This document shows positions 1 to 5,144 of a stretch of DNA of 5,144 nt, piece by piece. Each line of letters begins with the position of its first letter. The stretch's first letter is position 1. The stretch lies in NCBI GenBank assembly GCA_023412175.1, contig JAEYOB010000830.1, forward strand, positions 1 through 5,144, read 5' to 3'. The stretch is from Pseudomonadota bacterium (GTDB lineage: Bacteria; Pseudomonadota; Alphaproteobacteria; Azospirillales; Azospirillaceae). Position numbers and translations under genes: made by a program. Below the pieces are notes generated by a model that was not told the origin of the DNA, made no database searches, and saw only the letters and a program-made list of their open reading frames with translations.

Positions 1-489
1 GTGCCGGGGCTGGTGCTGGAGTTCGGCGTGCGCCGCGGCACCTCCATCGACCGCATCGCCGCGGCGGCGGACCAGGACGTGCACGGCTTCGACTCGTTCG
101 AGGGGCTGCCGGAGGCCTGGGGCGCCGAACCGCGCGGCGTGCTCTCCACCGGGCGCCAGCTTCCTGCGGTGCGGCCCAACGTGACGCTGCACGCGGGCTG
201 GTTCGAGGACACGCTGCCGCCGTTCCTGGCGGCTCATCCGGGGCCGGTGCGCTTCGTCAACGTGGACAGCGACATCTACTCGTCGGCGAAGACGGTGCTG
301 ACCGCTCTGGCCGACCGCATCCGGCCGGGCAGCGTTCTGGTGTTCGACGAGTTCATCGGCAACCGCACCTGGCGCGACGACGAGTACAAGGCGTTCCAGG
401 AATATGTCCAGGCGACCGGCGCCCGCTGGGAAATCTTCGCCCTCAGCCCCTTCACCAAGCAGGTTGCGATCCGCATCCTGGCGCTCTGA
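1..489 (+). CDS. Class I SAM-dependent methyltransferase, TylF-like (5'-partial)
   Basis: The visible 162 codons encode the catalytic core of a Rossmann-fold methyltransferase that would transfer a methyl group from S-adenosylmethionine. What shows this: a motif I-like glycine loop LEFGVRRGTSI (residues 6-16), the acidic strand-2 segment HGFDSFEGLPEAW (28-40), VNVDSDIYSSAKTV (86-99) matching the DxDxYxS pattern of the TylF/macrocin O-methyltransferase-like group, and LVFDEFIGN (113-121) followed by an E-Y-K-A-F-Q-E-Y helix. Motif I begins only six residues after the window edge, and relatives carry an N-terminal extension before it, so the GTG at base 1 is probably an internal Val codon and the gene starts outside the window. 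The TGA stop is at 487-489. The substrate cannot be told; relatives act on sugars of antibiotics or glycans, or are fused to glycosyltransferase or TPR modules. The 102-bp gap and a promoter before glyQ suggest it is not part of the glyQS unit. Confidence 0.8.
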   Translation: MPGLVLEFGVRRGTSIDRIAAAADQDVHGFDSFEGLPEAWGAEPRGVLSTGRQLPAVRPNVTLHAGWFEDTLPPFLAAHPGPVRFVNVDSDIYSSAKTVLTALADRIRPGSVLVFDEFIGNRTWRDDEYKAFQEYVQATGARWEIFALSPFTKQVAIRILAL

Positions 490-526
490 TGCCGAAGGCG
501 ATGGCCCTGTCCGGCCCCGTCCTCGC

Positions 527-555
527 TTGATTTGGCGGAGTCGCCCGCGTATCGT
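527..555 (+). promoter_or_regulatory. Candidate sigma70-type promoter of glyQS
   Basis: TTGATT at 527-532 and TATCGT at 550-555 are separated by exactly 17 bp. Each hexamer matches four of six consensus bases. The spacer carries a small GGCG-N4-CGCC inverted repeat. Transcription would start near 562 and give a leader of about 30 nt before the glyQ ATG. It is the only well-spaced pair I see in this gap, and it fits the start of a two-gene operon. No experimental support; predicted by eye. Confidence 0.5.
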
Positions 556-591
556 GCGCGGCGCTTTCAACCGACCTGCAAGTGACTGCCC

Positions 592-1458
592 ATGGCGTCC
601 TCAAAGAGCCTGTCCTTCCAGGCCCTCATCCTGAAGCTTCACCAGTTCTGGTCCGAACAGGGCTGCGTGATCCTCCAGCCCTACGACATGGAAGTCGGGG
701 CCGGCACCTTTCATCCGGCGACGACGCTGCGCGCCCTCGGGCCGCAGCCGTGGAAGGCGGCCTACGTGCAGCCCTCGCGCCGCCCGAAGGACGGCCGTTA
801 CGGCGAGAACCCGAACCGTCTCCAGCACTATTACCAGTATCAGGTGATCCTCAAGCCCTCGCCGGCCAACGCGCAGGAGCTGTACCTGAAGAGCCTGGAG
901 GTGCTGGGCATCGACCCGAAGCTGCACGACATCCGCTTCGTCGAGGACGACTGGGAGAGCCCGACGCTGGGCGCCTGGGGCCTGGGCTGGGAGGTGTGGT
1001 GCGACGGCATGGAGGTCACGCAGTACACCTATTTCCAGCAGGTCGGCGGCATCGAGTGCGACCCCGTGGCGGTCGAGCTGACCTACGGGCTTGAGCGCCT
1101 CGCCATGTACGTGCAGGGCGTCGAGAACGTCTACGACCTCGACTTCAACGACGAGGGCGTGAAGTACGGCGACGTCTTCAAGCGCGCCGAAATAGAGTAC
1201 TCCGCCTACAACTTCGAGCACGCCAACACCGACGCGCTGCTCCAGCACTTCAAGGACGCCGAGGCCGAGTGCCAGGCGCTGGTCGCCAAGGGGCTGGCGC
1301 TGCCGGCCTACGACCAGTGCATCAAGGCGTCGCACCTGTTCAACCTGCTGGACGCGCGCGGCGTCATCAGCGTCGTCGAGCGCGCCGCCTACATCGGCCG
1401 CGTGCGCGCGCTCGCCAAGGCGTGCTGCGAGGCGTGGATCGCCGGAGGCGTCAAGTAA
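592..1458 (+). CDS. glyQ: Glycine--tRNA ligase alpha subunit
   Basis: GlyQ is the catalytic subunit of the heterotetrameric (alpha2beta2) bacterial glycyl-tRNA synthetase. It activates glycine with ATP and, with GlyS, charges tRNA-Gly in the cytoplasm. The 288 residues read as a class II synthetase core with near-continuous identity to known Gly[19 protein letters not shown] (25-42), [19 protein letters not shown] (46-64), the motif-2 region [18 protein letters not shown] (67-84), [20 protein letters not shown] (113-132), [13 protein letters not shown] (141-153), motif 3 [13 protein letters not shown] (164-176) and the C-terminal [19 protein letters not shown] (246-264). Length is close to the E. 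coli protein (303 aa). The start is fixed by an in-frame TGA at 583-585 just before the ATG at 592. No good Shine-Dalgarno sequence precedes it. The stop codon overlaps the glyS start by one base (TAATG), indicating coupled translation. No key motif is missing. Confidence 0.98.
   Translation: MASSKSLSFQALILKLHQFWSEQGCVILQPYDMEVGAGTFHPATTLRALGPQPWKAAYVQPSRRPKDGRYGENPNRLQHYYQYQVILKPSPANAQELYLKSLEVLGIDPKLHDIRFVEDDWESPTLGAWGLGWEVWCDGMEVTQYTYFQQVGGIECDPVAVELTYGLERLAMYVQGVENVYDLDFNDEGVKYGDVFKRAEIEYSAYNFEHANTDALLQHFKDAEAECQALVAKGLALPAYDQCIKASHLFNLLDARGVISVVERAAYIGRVRALAKACCEAWIAGGVK
1444..1448 (+). promoter_or_regulatory. Ribosome binding site of glyS inside the glyQ 3' end
   Basis: GGAGG at 1444-1448 lies 9 nt before the ATG at 1458-1460, inside the last codons of glyQ. 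It supports the 1458 start over upstream in-frame codons, since the frame stays open back to at least 1269. The conserved GlyS N-terminus ([13 protein letters not shown]) also begins exactly here. Confidence 0.8.
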
Positions 1459-3704
1459 TGACCGAGCTTCTGATCGAGTTCTTTTCCGAGGATATCCCGG
1501 CCCGCATGCAGGCGCGCGCCGCCGACGACCTCAAGCGCCTCGTCGCCGAGAAGCTGGCCGCCAACGGCCTTGCCTTCGCCAAGGCGGAAGCCCACTCCAC
1601 GCCGCGCCGTCTGGCGCTGGTGGTGGACGGGCTGCCGGAACGCACGGCCGACGTTCGGGAAGAGAAGAAGGGGCCGCGCGTCGGCTCGCCCGAGCAGGCG
1701 GTGCAGGGCTTCCTGAAGTCCGCCGGCCTGACCAGCCTCGACCAGTGCGAGCAGCGCGACACCGGCAAGGGCGTGTTCTACTTCGCCGTGGCCGAGAAGA
1801 AGGGCCGCGACACGGCGCAAGTTCTGGCCGAGATCATCCCGGCCGTGATGGCCGAGTTGCCCTGGCCGAAGTCCATGCGCTGGTCGCGCGGCGACGTGCG
1901 CTGGGTGCGCCCGCTGCACTCGATCCTCGCCGTCTTCGGCGGCCGGACCCTGGAGGGGTCGTTCAGCCTGGGCGAGCGCCAGGGCACGCTGGCCTTCGGC
2001 AACACCACCCGCGGCCACCGCTTCCTGTCGCCGGAGCCGTTCGCCGTCGAGTCCTTCGCCGACTACAAGGAGAAGCTCCGTGCCGCCCACGTCGTCCTCG
2101 ACCGCGAGGAGCGCAAGGCCAAGATCAAGGCCGACGCCGAGGCGCTGGCCGCAGCGCAGGGCCTGACCCTGTCGCCCGACGACGGGCTGCTGGAGGAGGT
2201 CGCCGGCCTCGTCGAGTGGCCGGTGATGCTGATGGGCAGCATAGACGAGGCGTTTATGGACGTGCCGGCGGAGGTGCTGATCACCTCCATGCGCACGCAC
2301 CAGAAGTACTTCGCCGTGCTCGACAAGGCCGGCAGGATGGCGCCGCGCTTCATCCTCGCCGCCAACATGGCGACGGCGGACGGCGGCAAGGCCGTGGTCG
2401 CCGGCAACGAGCGCGTGCTGCGCGCCCGCCTGTCCGACGCCAAGTTCTTCTGGGACCAGGACCGCAAGACCAAGCTTGAGGAGCGCGTACCCAAGCTCGC
2501 CAGCATCACCTTCCACGCCAAACTCGGCACCGTGTCCGAGAAGGTGGAGCGGGTGCAGGCGCTGGCGGCCGAGATCGCCCGCGCCATCGGCGCCGATGCG
2601 GACGCCGCGTCCCGCGCGGCCTTCCTCGCCAAGGCCGACCTCGTGACCGAGGTGGTCGGCGAGTTCCCCGAGGTCCAGGGCATCATGGGCCGCTACTACG
2701 CGCTGGGCGAGGGCGAGCGGGCCGAGGTGGCCGAGGCCATCGCCGAGCACTACAAGCCGCTCGGCCCCAACGATTCCTGCCCGAAGGCGCCGGTGTCGGT
2801 CGCCGTGGCGCTGGCCGACAAGCTGGACACGCTGGTCGGCTTCTTCGCCATCGACGAGAAGCCCACCGGCTCAAAGGACCCCTACGCGCTGCGCCGCGCC
2901 GCGCTCGGCATCATCCGTCTGGTGCTGGAGAACGGGCTGCGCCTGAACCTCACCCAAATCATCCTTTCCGCATTCTCCGGGTACGTGGAGAATTTTGCCC
3001 AGGAAACATCGGGAAAAATCGCCGGCAAAGTTGTGCGCGATGTTCAGGGCCTGGTTCGTCTCCTTGGAAAGAAGGAGGCAATTGGAAAGGCCGAGGTTAG
3101 CGCACTGCTTTCGCATGAATATGCTTCTGACATGGTCGAAGCATTTAAGGTGCTGACGGATCGGCGAGCAAAAATGCACGACGACCTCATGGCCTTCTTC
3201 GCCGACCGCCTGAAGGTGGTGCTGCGCGACCAGGGCGTGCGCCACGATCTGGTGGACGCCGTGTTCGCGCTGGGTGGCGAGGACGACCTCGTGCGCCTGC
3301 TCGCCCGCGTGACGGCGTTGCAGGAGTTCGTCGGCTCCGAGGACGGCGCCAACCTGCTGACCGCCTACAAGCGCGCATCCAACATCGTGCGCATCGAGGA
3401 GAAGAAGGACGGCAAGGCCTACGACCAGCCGGTCGATGCCGCCCTGCTGACGCTCGCCGAGGAGAAGGACCTCTACGGCGCTCTGACCGACGCCGCCCAG
3501 ACGGCCCGGCCGCTGCTGGAGAAGGAGGACTTCACCGGCACCATGGGCGCTCTGGCCCGCCTGCGCGGCCCGGTGGACGCCTTCTTCGACAAGGTGACGG
3601 TGAACGCCGAGCAGGCCGACCTGCGCGCCAACCGCCTGCGCCTGCTGAGCCAGATCCGCGCCACGCTGAACGCCGTGGCCGACTTCTCGCGCATCGAGGG
3701 GTAA
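1458..3704 (+). CDS. glyS: Glycine--tRNA ligase beta subunit, with unusual internal segment
   Basis: GlyS is the tRNA-binding partner of GlyQ in the alpha2beta2 glycyl-tRNA synthetase. The 748-residue frame starts with the family N-terminus [14 protein letters not shown] and continues with [20 protein letters not shown] and [13 protein letters not shown]. Next come [11 protein letters not shown] (279-289), [17 protein letters not shown] (316-332), [14 protein letters not shown] (402-415), [12 protein letters not shown] (from 431), the HD-like-domain segment [13 protein letters not shown] (from 453) and [16 protein letters not shown] (from 473). The C-terminal anticodon-binding-type part includes [19 protein letters not shown] and KRASNIV (from 638). 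E. coli GlyS is 689 aa, so this protein is roughly 50-60 residues long for the family. The excess maps to residues 499-576, encoded by DNA of clearly lower GC (separate entry). The frame is intact and all family blocks are present, so the gene looks functional. It overlaps glyQ by one base and is probably translated from the same mRNA. Confidence 0.97.
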   Translation: MTELLIEFFSEDIPARMQARAADDLKRLVAEKLAANGLAFAKAEAHSTPRRLALVVDGLPERTADVREEKKGPRVGSPEQAVQGFLKSAGLTSLDQCEQRDTGKGVFYFAVAEKKGRDTAQVLAEIIPAVMAELPWPKSMRWSRGDVRWVRPLHSILAVFGGRTLEGSFSLGERQGTLAFGNTTRGHRFLSPEPFAVESFADYKEKLRAAHVVLDREERKAKIKADAEALAAAQGLTLSPDDGLLEEVAGLVEWPVMLMGSIDEAFMDVPAEVLITSMRTHQKYFAVLDKAGRMAPRFILAANMATADGGKAVVAGNERVLRARLSDAKFFWDQDRKTKLEERVPKLASITFHAKLGTVSEKVERVQALAAEIARAIGADADAASRAAFLAKADLVTEVVGEFPEVQGIMGRYYALGEGERAEVAEAIAEHYKPLGPNDSCPKAPVSVAVALADKLDTLVGFFAIDEKPTGSKDPYALRRAALGIIRLVLENGLRLNLTQIILSAFSGYVENFAQETSGKIAGKVVRDVQGLVRLLGKKEAIGKAEVSALLSHEYASDMVEAFKVLTDRRAKMHDDLMAFFADRLKVVLRDQGVRHDLVDAVFALGGEDDLVRLLARVTALQEFVGSEDGANLLTAYKRASNIVRIEEKKDGKAYDQPVDAALLTLAEEKDLYGALTDAAQTARPLLEKEDFTGTMGALARLRGPVDAFFDKVTVNAEQADLRANRLRLLSQIRATLNAVADFSRIEG
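2952..3185 (+). other. In-frame low-GC segment within glyS (residues 499-576)
   Basis: By hand count, bases 2951-3180 are about 52% GC (119 of 230). The flanking 60-base blocks are 73% (2881-2940) and 68% (3181-3240). In 2952-3185, 35 of 78 codons end in A or T, including GGA, GCA, AAA, GTT, CTT, TTT, ATT and CGA, against 2 of the next 40 codons. The segment lies between LENGLRLNL, the end of the HD-like domain, and [11 protein letters not shown], the start of the C-terminal part. As I recall related proteins, they have a shorter variable linker there. The encoded peptide is charged and looks helical (for example [28 protein letters not shown] written in parts: [32 protein letters not shown]). 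No terminal inverted repeats or convincing target-site duplication were seen. It could be an acquired in-frame insertion, a recombined piece of a foreign glyS, or a fast-evolving lineage-specific loop. Confidence 0.65.
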
Positions 3705-3724
3705 AAGCCGGCCGCCCTTGAATT

Positions 3725-3761
3725 CCCTCTCCCCTCCCGGGAGAGGGTCAGGGTGAGGGGG
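3725..3761. repeat. Dispersed intergenic hairpin repeat; possible glyS terminator
   Basis: CCCTCTCCC (3725-3733) and GGGAGAGGG (3739-3747) form a perfect 9-bp stem with a 5-nt loop, followed by TCAGGGTGAGGGGG. An alternative 10-bp palindrome CTCCCGGGAG sits at 3734-3743. Read on the other strand this is the CCCTCACCCTGACCCTCTCCC type of repeat scattered through intergenic DNA of many high-GC proteobacteria, where it creates spurious peptides such as LTLTLSREGRG; that peptide is seen here on the - strand. It begins 20 bases after the glyS stop, so the hairpin could stop or stabilise the 3' end of the glyQS mRNA. It lacks a U-tract, so intrinsic termination is uncertain. The repeat-family assignment is from memory. 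Confidence 0.7.
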
Positions 3762-3801
3762 CCCGCCATTGCGGCGCCTCGGCCCATGCGCATCCGCCGT
3801 C

Positions 3802-3830
3802 TTGCCGTTGTAGCCATTCTGTGATAGGAT
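3802..3830 (+). promoter_or_regulatory. Possible extended -10 promoter in the glyS-ppdK gap
   Basis: TTGCCG (3802-3807), a 17-bp spacer and TAGGAT (3825-3830), with TG one base before the -10 (TGATAGGAT), make an extended -10 pattern. A start near 3837 would send RNA through the GTTTCA cluster toward ppdK. This would be a distal second promoter giving a leader of about 400 nt, or the promoter of a small transcript. It overlaps a short AGGAT/ATCCT inverted repeat. Prediction by eye only. Confidence 0.35.
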
Positions 3831-3867
3831 TTTGATCCTTTTCACGGAGTGGCGAAACGGAAGCGCA

Positions 3868-4019
3868 CGGATGAAACAGGGGCATGAATCGCGTTTCATG
3901 GCGTTTCACTTCGTTTCATCCGCCTTGCCGGGCCGGCTCGACGCCTTGATTTCCAGGCGGCCCACCGCCCGCCGTGCAACGCCTCCGGGCATCCGTGAAA
4001 CGCCGGCGTTTCATCCGCC
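3868..4019. repeat. Cluster of GTTTCA/TGAAAC sites
   Basis: Six exact copies of GTTTCA or its complement lie within 142 bp: TGAAAC at 3872 and 3996, GTTTCA at 3893, 3903, 3913 and 4008. The three central copies form a 10-bp tandem array (CGTTTCATGG, CGTTTCACTT, CGTTTCATCC; 3892-3921), one helical turn apart. CGGATGAAAC (3868-3877) and GTTTCATCCG (3913-3922) are a perfect 10-bp inverted repeat with a 35-nt loop. CGTTTCATCCGCC occurs twice exactly (3912-3924 and 4007-4019). A degenerate GAAAC also occurs at 3854-3858. At equal base frequencies about 0.07 hits would be expected in this length. The cluster could be a multi-site operator for ppdK or for the 3802-3830 promoter, or a copy of a small intergenic repeat. 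The binding protein is unknown. Confidence 0.6.
3996..4013. promoter_or_regulatory. Perfect 18-bp palindrome, candidate operator
   Basis: TGAAACGCCGGCGTTTCA is its own reverse complement over all 18 bases. It consists of the recurring TGAAAC/GTTTCA half-sites around a GCCGGC core. Symmetry and length suit a dimeric helix-turn-helix regulator. The site is about 225 bp upstream of the ppdK start and 113 bp upstream of the proximal promoter candidate. The half-sites point the opposite way from those of the ParB site parS, so it is not parS. It could also fold as a small RNA hairpin. Confidence 0.45.
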
Positions 4020-4069
4020 GGTCCTGCCCGTGTCTTCCGCAAGCCGGCTATCCGCTCCGCGTCTCCACC

Positions 4070-4089
4070 CTCTACCGACGGGGGTAGGG
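4070..4089 (+). other. Small stem-loop
   Basis: Bases 4070-4076 (CTCTACC) pair with 4083-4089 (GGTAGGG) to form a 7-bp stem with one G-U pair and a 6-nt loop GACGGG. No U-tract follows. It lies between the GTTTCA cluster and the proximal ppdK promoter. It could act as a weak terminator for transcription from 3802-3830 or be a protein site, and may be incidental in GC-rich DNA. Confidence 0.3.
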
Positions 4090-4125
4090 AATGCCTGCCC
4101 TTACGCCGCAGCACGGTCGTTAATC

Positions 4126-4155
4126 TTGTCATCCCCTTTGGCGGCAGACTAGAAG
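4126..4155 (+). promoter_or_regulatory. Candidate proximal promoter of ppdK
   Basis: TTGTCA (4126-4131, five of six consensus bases) and TAGAAG (4150-4155, four of six) are 18 bp apart. A start near 4161 gives a leader of about 78 nt ending at the ppdK ATG. The position and the unusually AT-rich stretch around 4118-4138 make it the best candidate for the main ppdK promoter. Confidence 0.45.
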
Positions 4156-4176
4156 GGAGCGTGAGCGGTGCTACCA

Positions 4177-4207
4177 GCCCGCCGCGGCGCCGACGCGTGC
4201 GGTGGGC
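4177..4207 (+). other. GC-rich hairpin in the ppdK leader
   Basis: GCCCGCCGC (4177-4185) pairs with GCGGTGGGC (4199-4207) to form a 9-bp stem with one G-U pair. The loop is 13 nt and itself GC-rich. It lies in the predicted 5' untranslated region, ending 13 nt before the ribosome binding site. It may affect mRNA stability or translation. No U-tract follows, so it is not a typical terminator. Confidence 0.4.
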
Positions 4208-4220
4208 AGACGACCAACCC

Positions 4221-4226
4221 AGGGGG
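4221..4226 (+). promoter_or_regulatory. Ribosome binding site deciding the ppdK start
   Basis: AGGGGG (4221-4226) is followed directly by an in-frame ATG at 4227 and then by a second ATG at 4239. The first has no room between it and the site, whereas the second is 12 nt away. The second is therefore the more likely start. Translation from 4227 would add only four residues (MDPV). Confidence 0.5.
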
Positions 4227-4238
4227 ATGGATCCAGTT

Positions 4239-5144
<906 letters not shown>

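Larger units (their letters stand above)
3705..4238. other. 534-bp non-coding gap between glyS and ppdK
   Basis: No convincing gene was found on either strand. Open frames here (for example + strand 3832-4152 from a TTG, - strand 3896-4132) give low-complexity, Arg/Pro/Ser-rich peptides without recognisable motifs, and run through inverted repeats. No tRNA-like structure was seen. In order the gap holds a dispersed hairpin repeat (3725-3761), a possible extended -10 promoter (3802-3830), a cluster of GTTTCA/TGAAAC sites (3868-4019) including a perfect palindrome (3996-4013), a stem-loop (4070-4089), a promoter candidate (4126-4155), a leader hairpin (4177-4207) and the ppdK ribosome binding site. 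Confidence 0.75.

Noticed and set aside
496..520. Terminator for the methyltransferase gene from GGCC repeats just after its stop
   Set aside because: There are only 4 bp of stem and no T-rich tail.
601..2750. Long - strand frames opposite glyQ and the first part of glyS
   Set aside because: They are Leu/Val/Arg/His/Gly-rich antisense shadows of well-conserved genes, with no motif and no ribosome binding site.
2947..3189. Direct repeat ACCTCA at 2947-2952 and 3184-3189 as a target-site duplication flanking the glyS low-GC segment
   Set aside because: A 6-base match is too short to separate from chance. Removing one copy and the interval would leave GlyS shorter than its usual length, so these do not look like the true insertion edges.
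3826..3842. AGGAT-TTTG-ATCCT stem followed by TTTT as an intrinsic terminator
   Set aside because: The stem is only 5 bp with two G-C pairs, four T residues overlap its end, and it coincides with the -10 candidate. It is too weak to call.
2871..3899. 342-codon frame on the - strand opposite the end of glyS
   Set aside because: It is a shadow of the glyS frame in high-GC DNA, runs through the dispersed hairpin repeat (GPPHPDPLPGG) and shows no family motifs.
3893..4013. ParB-binding parS site suggested by GTTTCAC and GTGAAAC
   Set aside because: parS needs GTTTCAC directly followed by GTGAAAC. Here GTTTCAC (3903-3909) and GTGAAAC (3995-4001) are 85 bp apart, and the real palindrome has the half-sites in the opposite arrangement.
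3832..4152. Open frame of 106 codons (TTG start, internal ATG at 3871) in the glyS-ppdK gap
   Set aside because: The peptide is Arg/Pro/Ser-rich with no motif, is largely the translation of the GTTTCA repeats (FMAFHFVS), has no clear ribosome binding site, and lies in GC-rich DNA where long chance frames are common.
3705..4238. Small RNA genes, tRNA, riboswitch or CRISPR array in the gap
   Set aside because: No tRNA T-loop pattern, no recognisable riboswitch core and no regularly spaced repeats of 25-40 bp. The 10-bp array is too short and has no spacers.

Overview
The window comes from a high-GC bacterium, most likely an alphaproteobacterium of the Azospirillum/Rhodospirillales type. The evidence is the strong G/C third-position bias, the separate-subunit glyQ/glyS glycyl-tRNA synthetase with alphaproteobacterial wording (for example KRASNIV near the GlyS C-terminus), a ppdK gene close to the bacterial pyruvate phosphate dikinase family, and an intergenic CCCTCTCCC/GGGAGAGGG repeat of a kind scattered through many high-GC proteobacterial genomes. 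This assignment is inference from sequence memory, not from a search.

Layout, all genes on the + strand. (1) 1-489: C-terminal part of a TylF-like class I SAM-dependent methyltransferase, cut by the left window edge. (2) 490-591: a short gap with a good sigma70-like promoter (527-555). (3) 592-1458 glyQ and 1458-3704 glyS form a translationally coupled pair overlapping by one base (TAATG). Together they make the alpha2beta2 glycyl-tRNA synthetase that charges tRNA-Gly. (4) 3705-4238: a 534-bp non-coding gap holding a dispersed hairpin repeat just after glyS, a possible extended -10 promoter, a dense cluster of GTTTCA/TGAAAC sites (three in a 10-bp tandem array, two in a perfect 18-bp palindrome), a second stem-loop, a ppdK-proximal promoter candidate and a strong leader hairpin. 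(5) 4239-5144: the first 302 codons of ppdK, running off the right edge.

The two features most worth attention are an in-frame segment of glyS (2952-3185, residues 499-576) and the GTTTCA site cluster upstream of ppdK. The glyS segment is about 52% GC with 35 of 78 codons ending in A/T, inside a gene that is otherwise about 70% GC, and it appears to explain why GlyS is about 50-60 residues longer than usual. The rest is ordinary housekeeping: protein synthesis (GlyQS) and PEP/pyruvate interconversion (PpdK), with no evident functional link between the two beyond adjacency.
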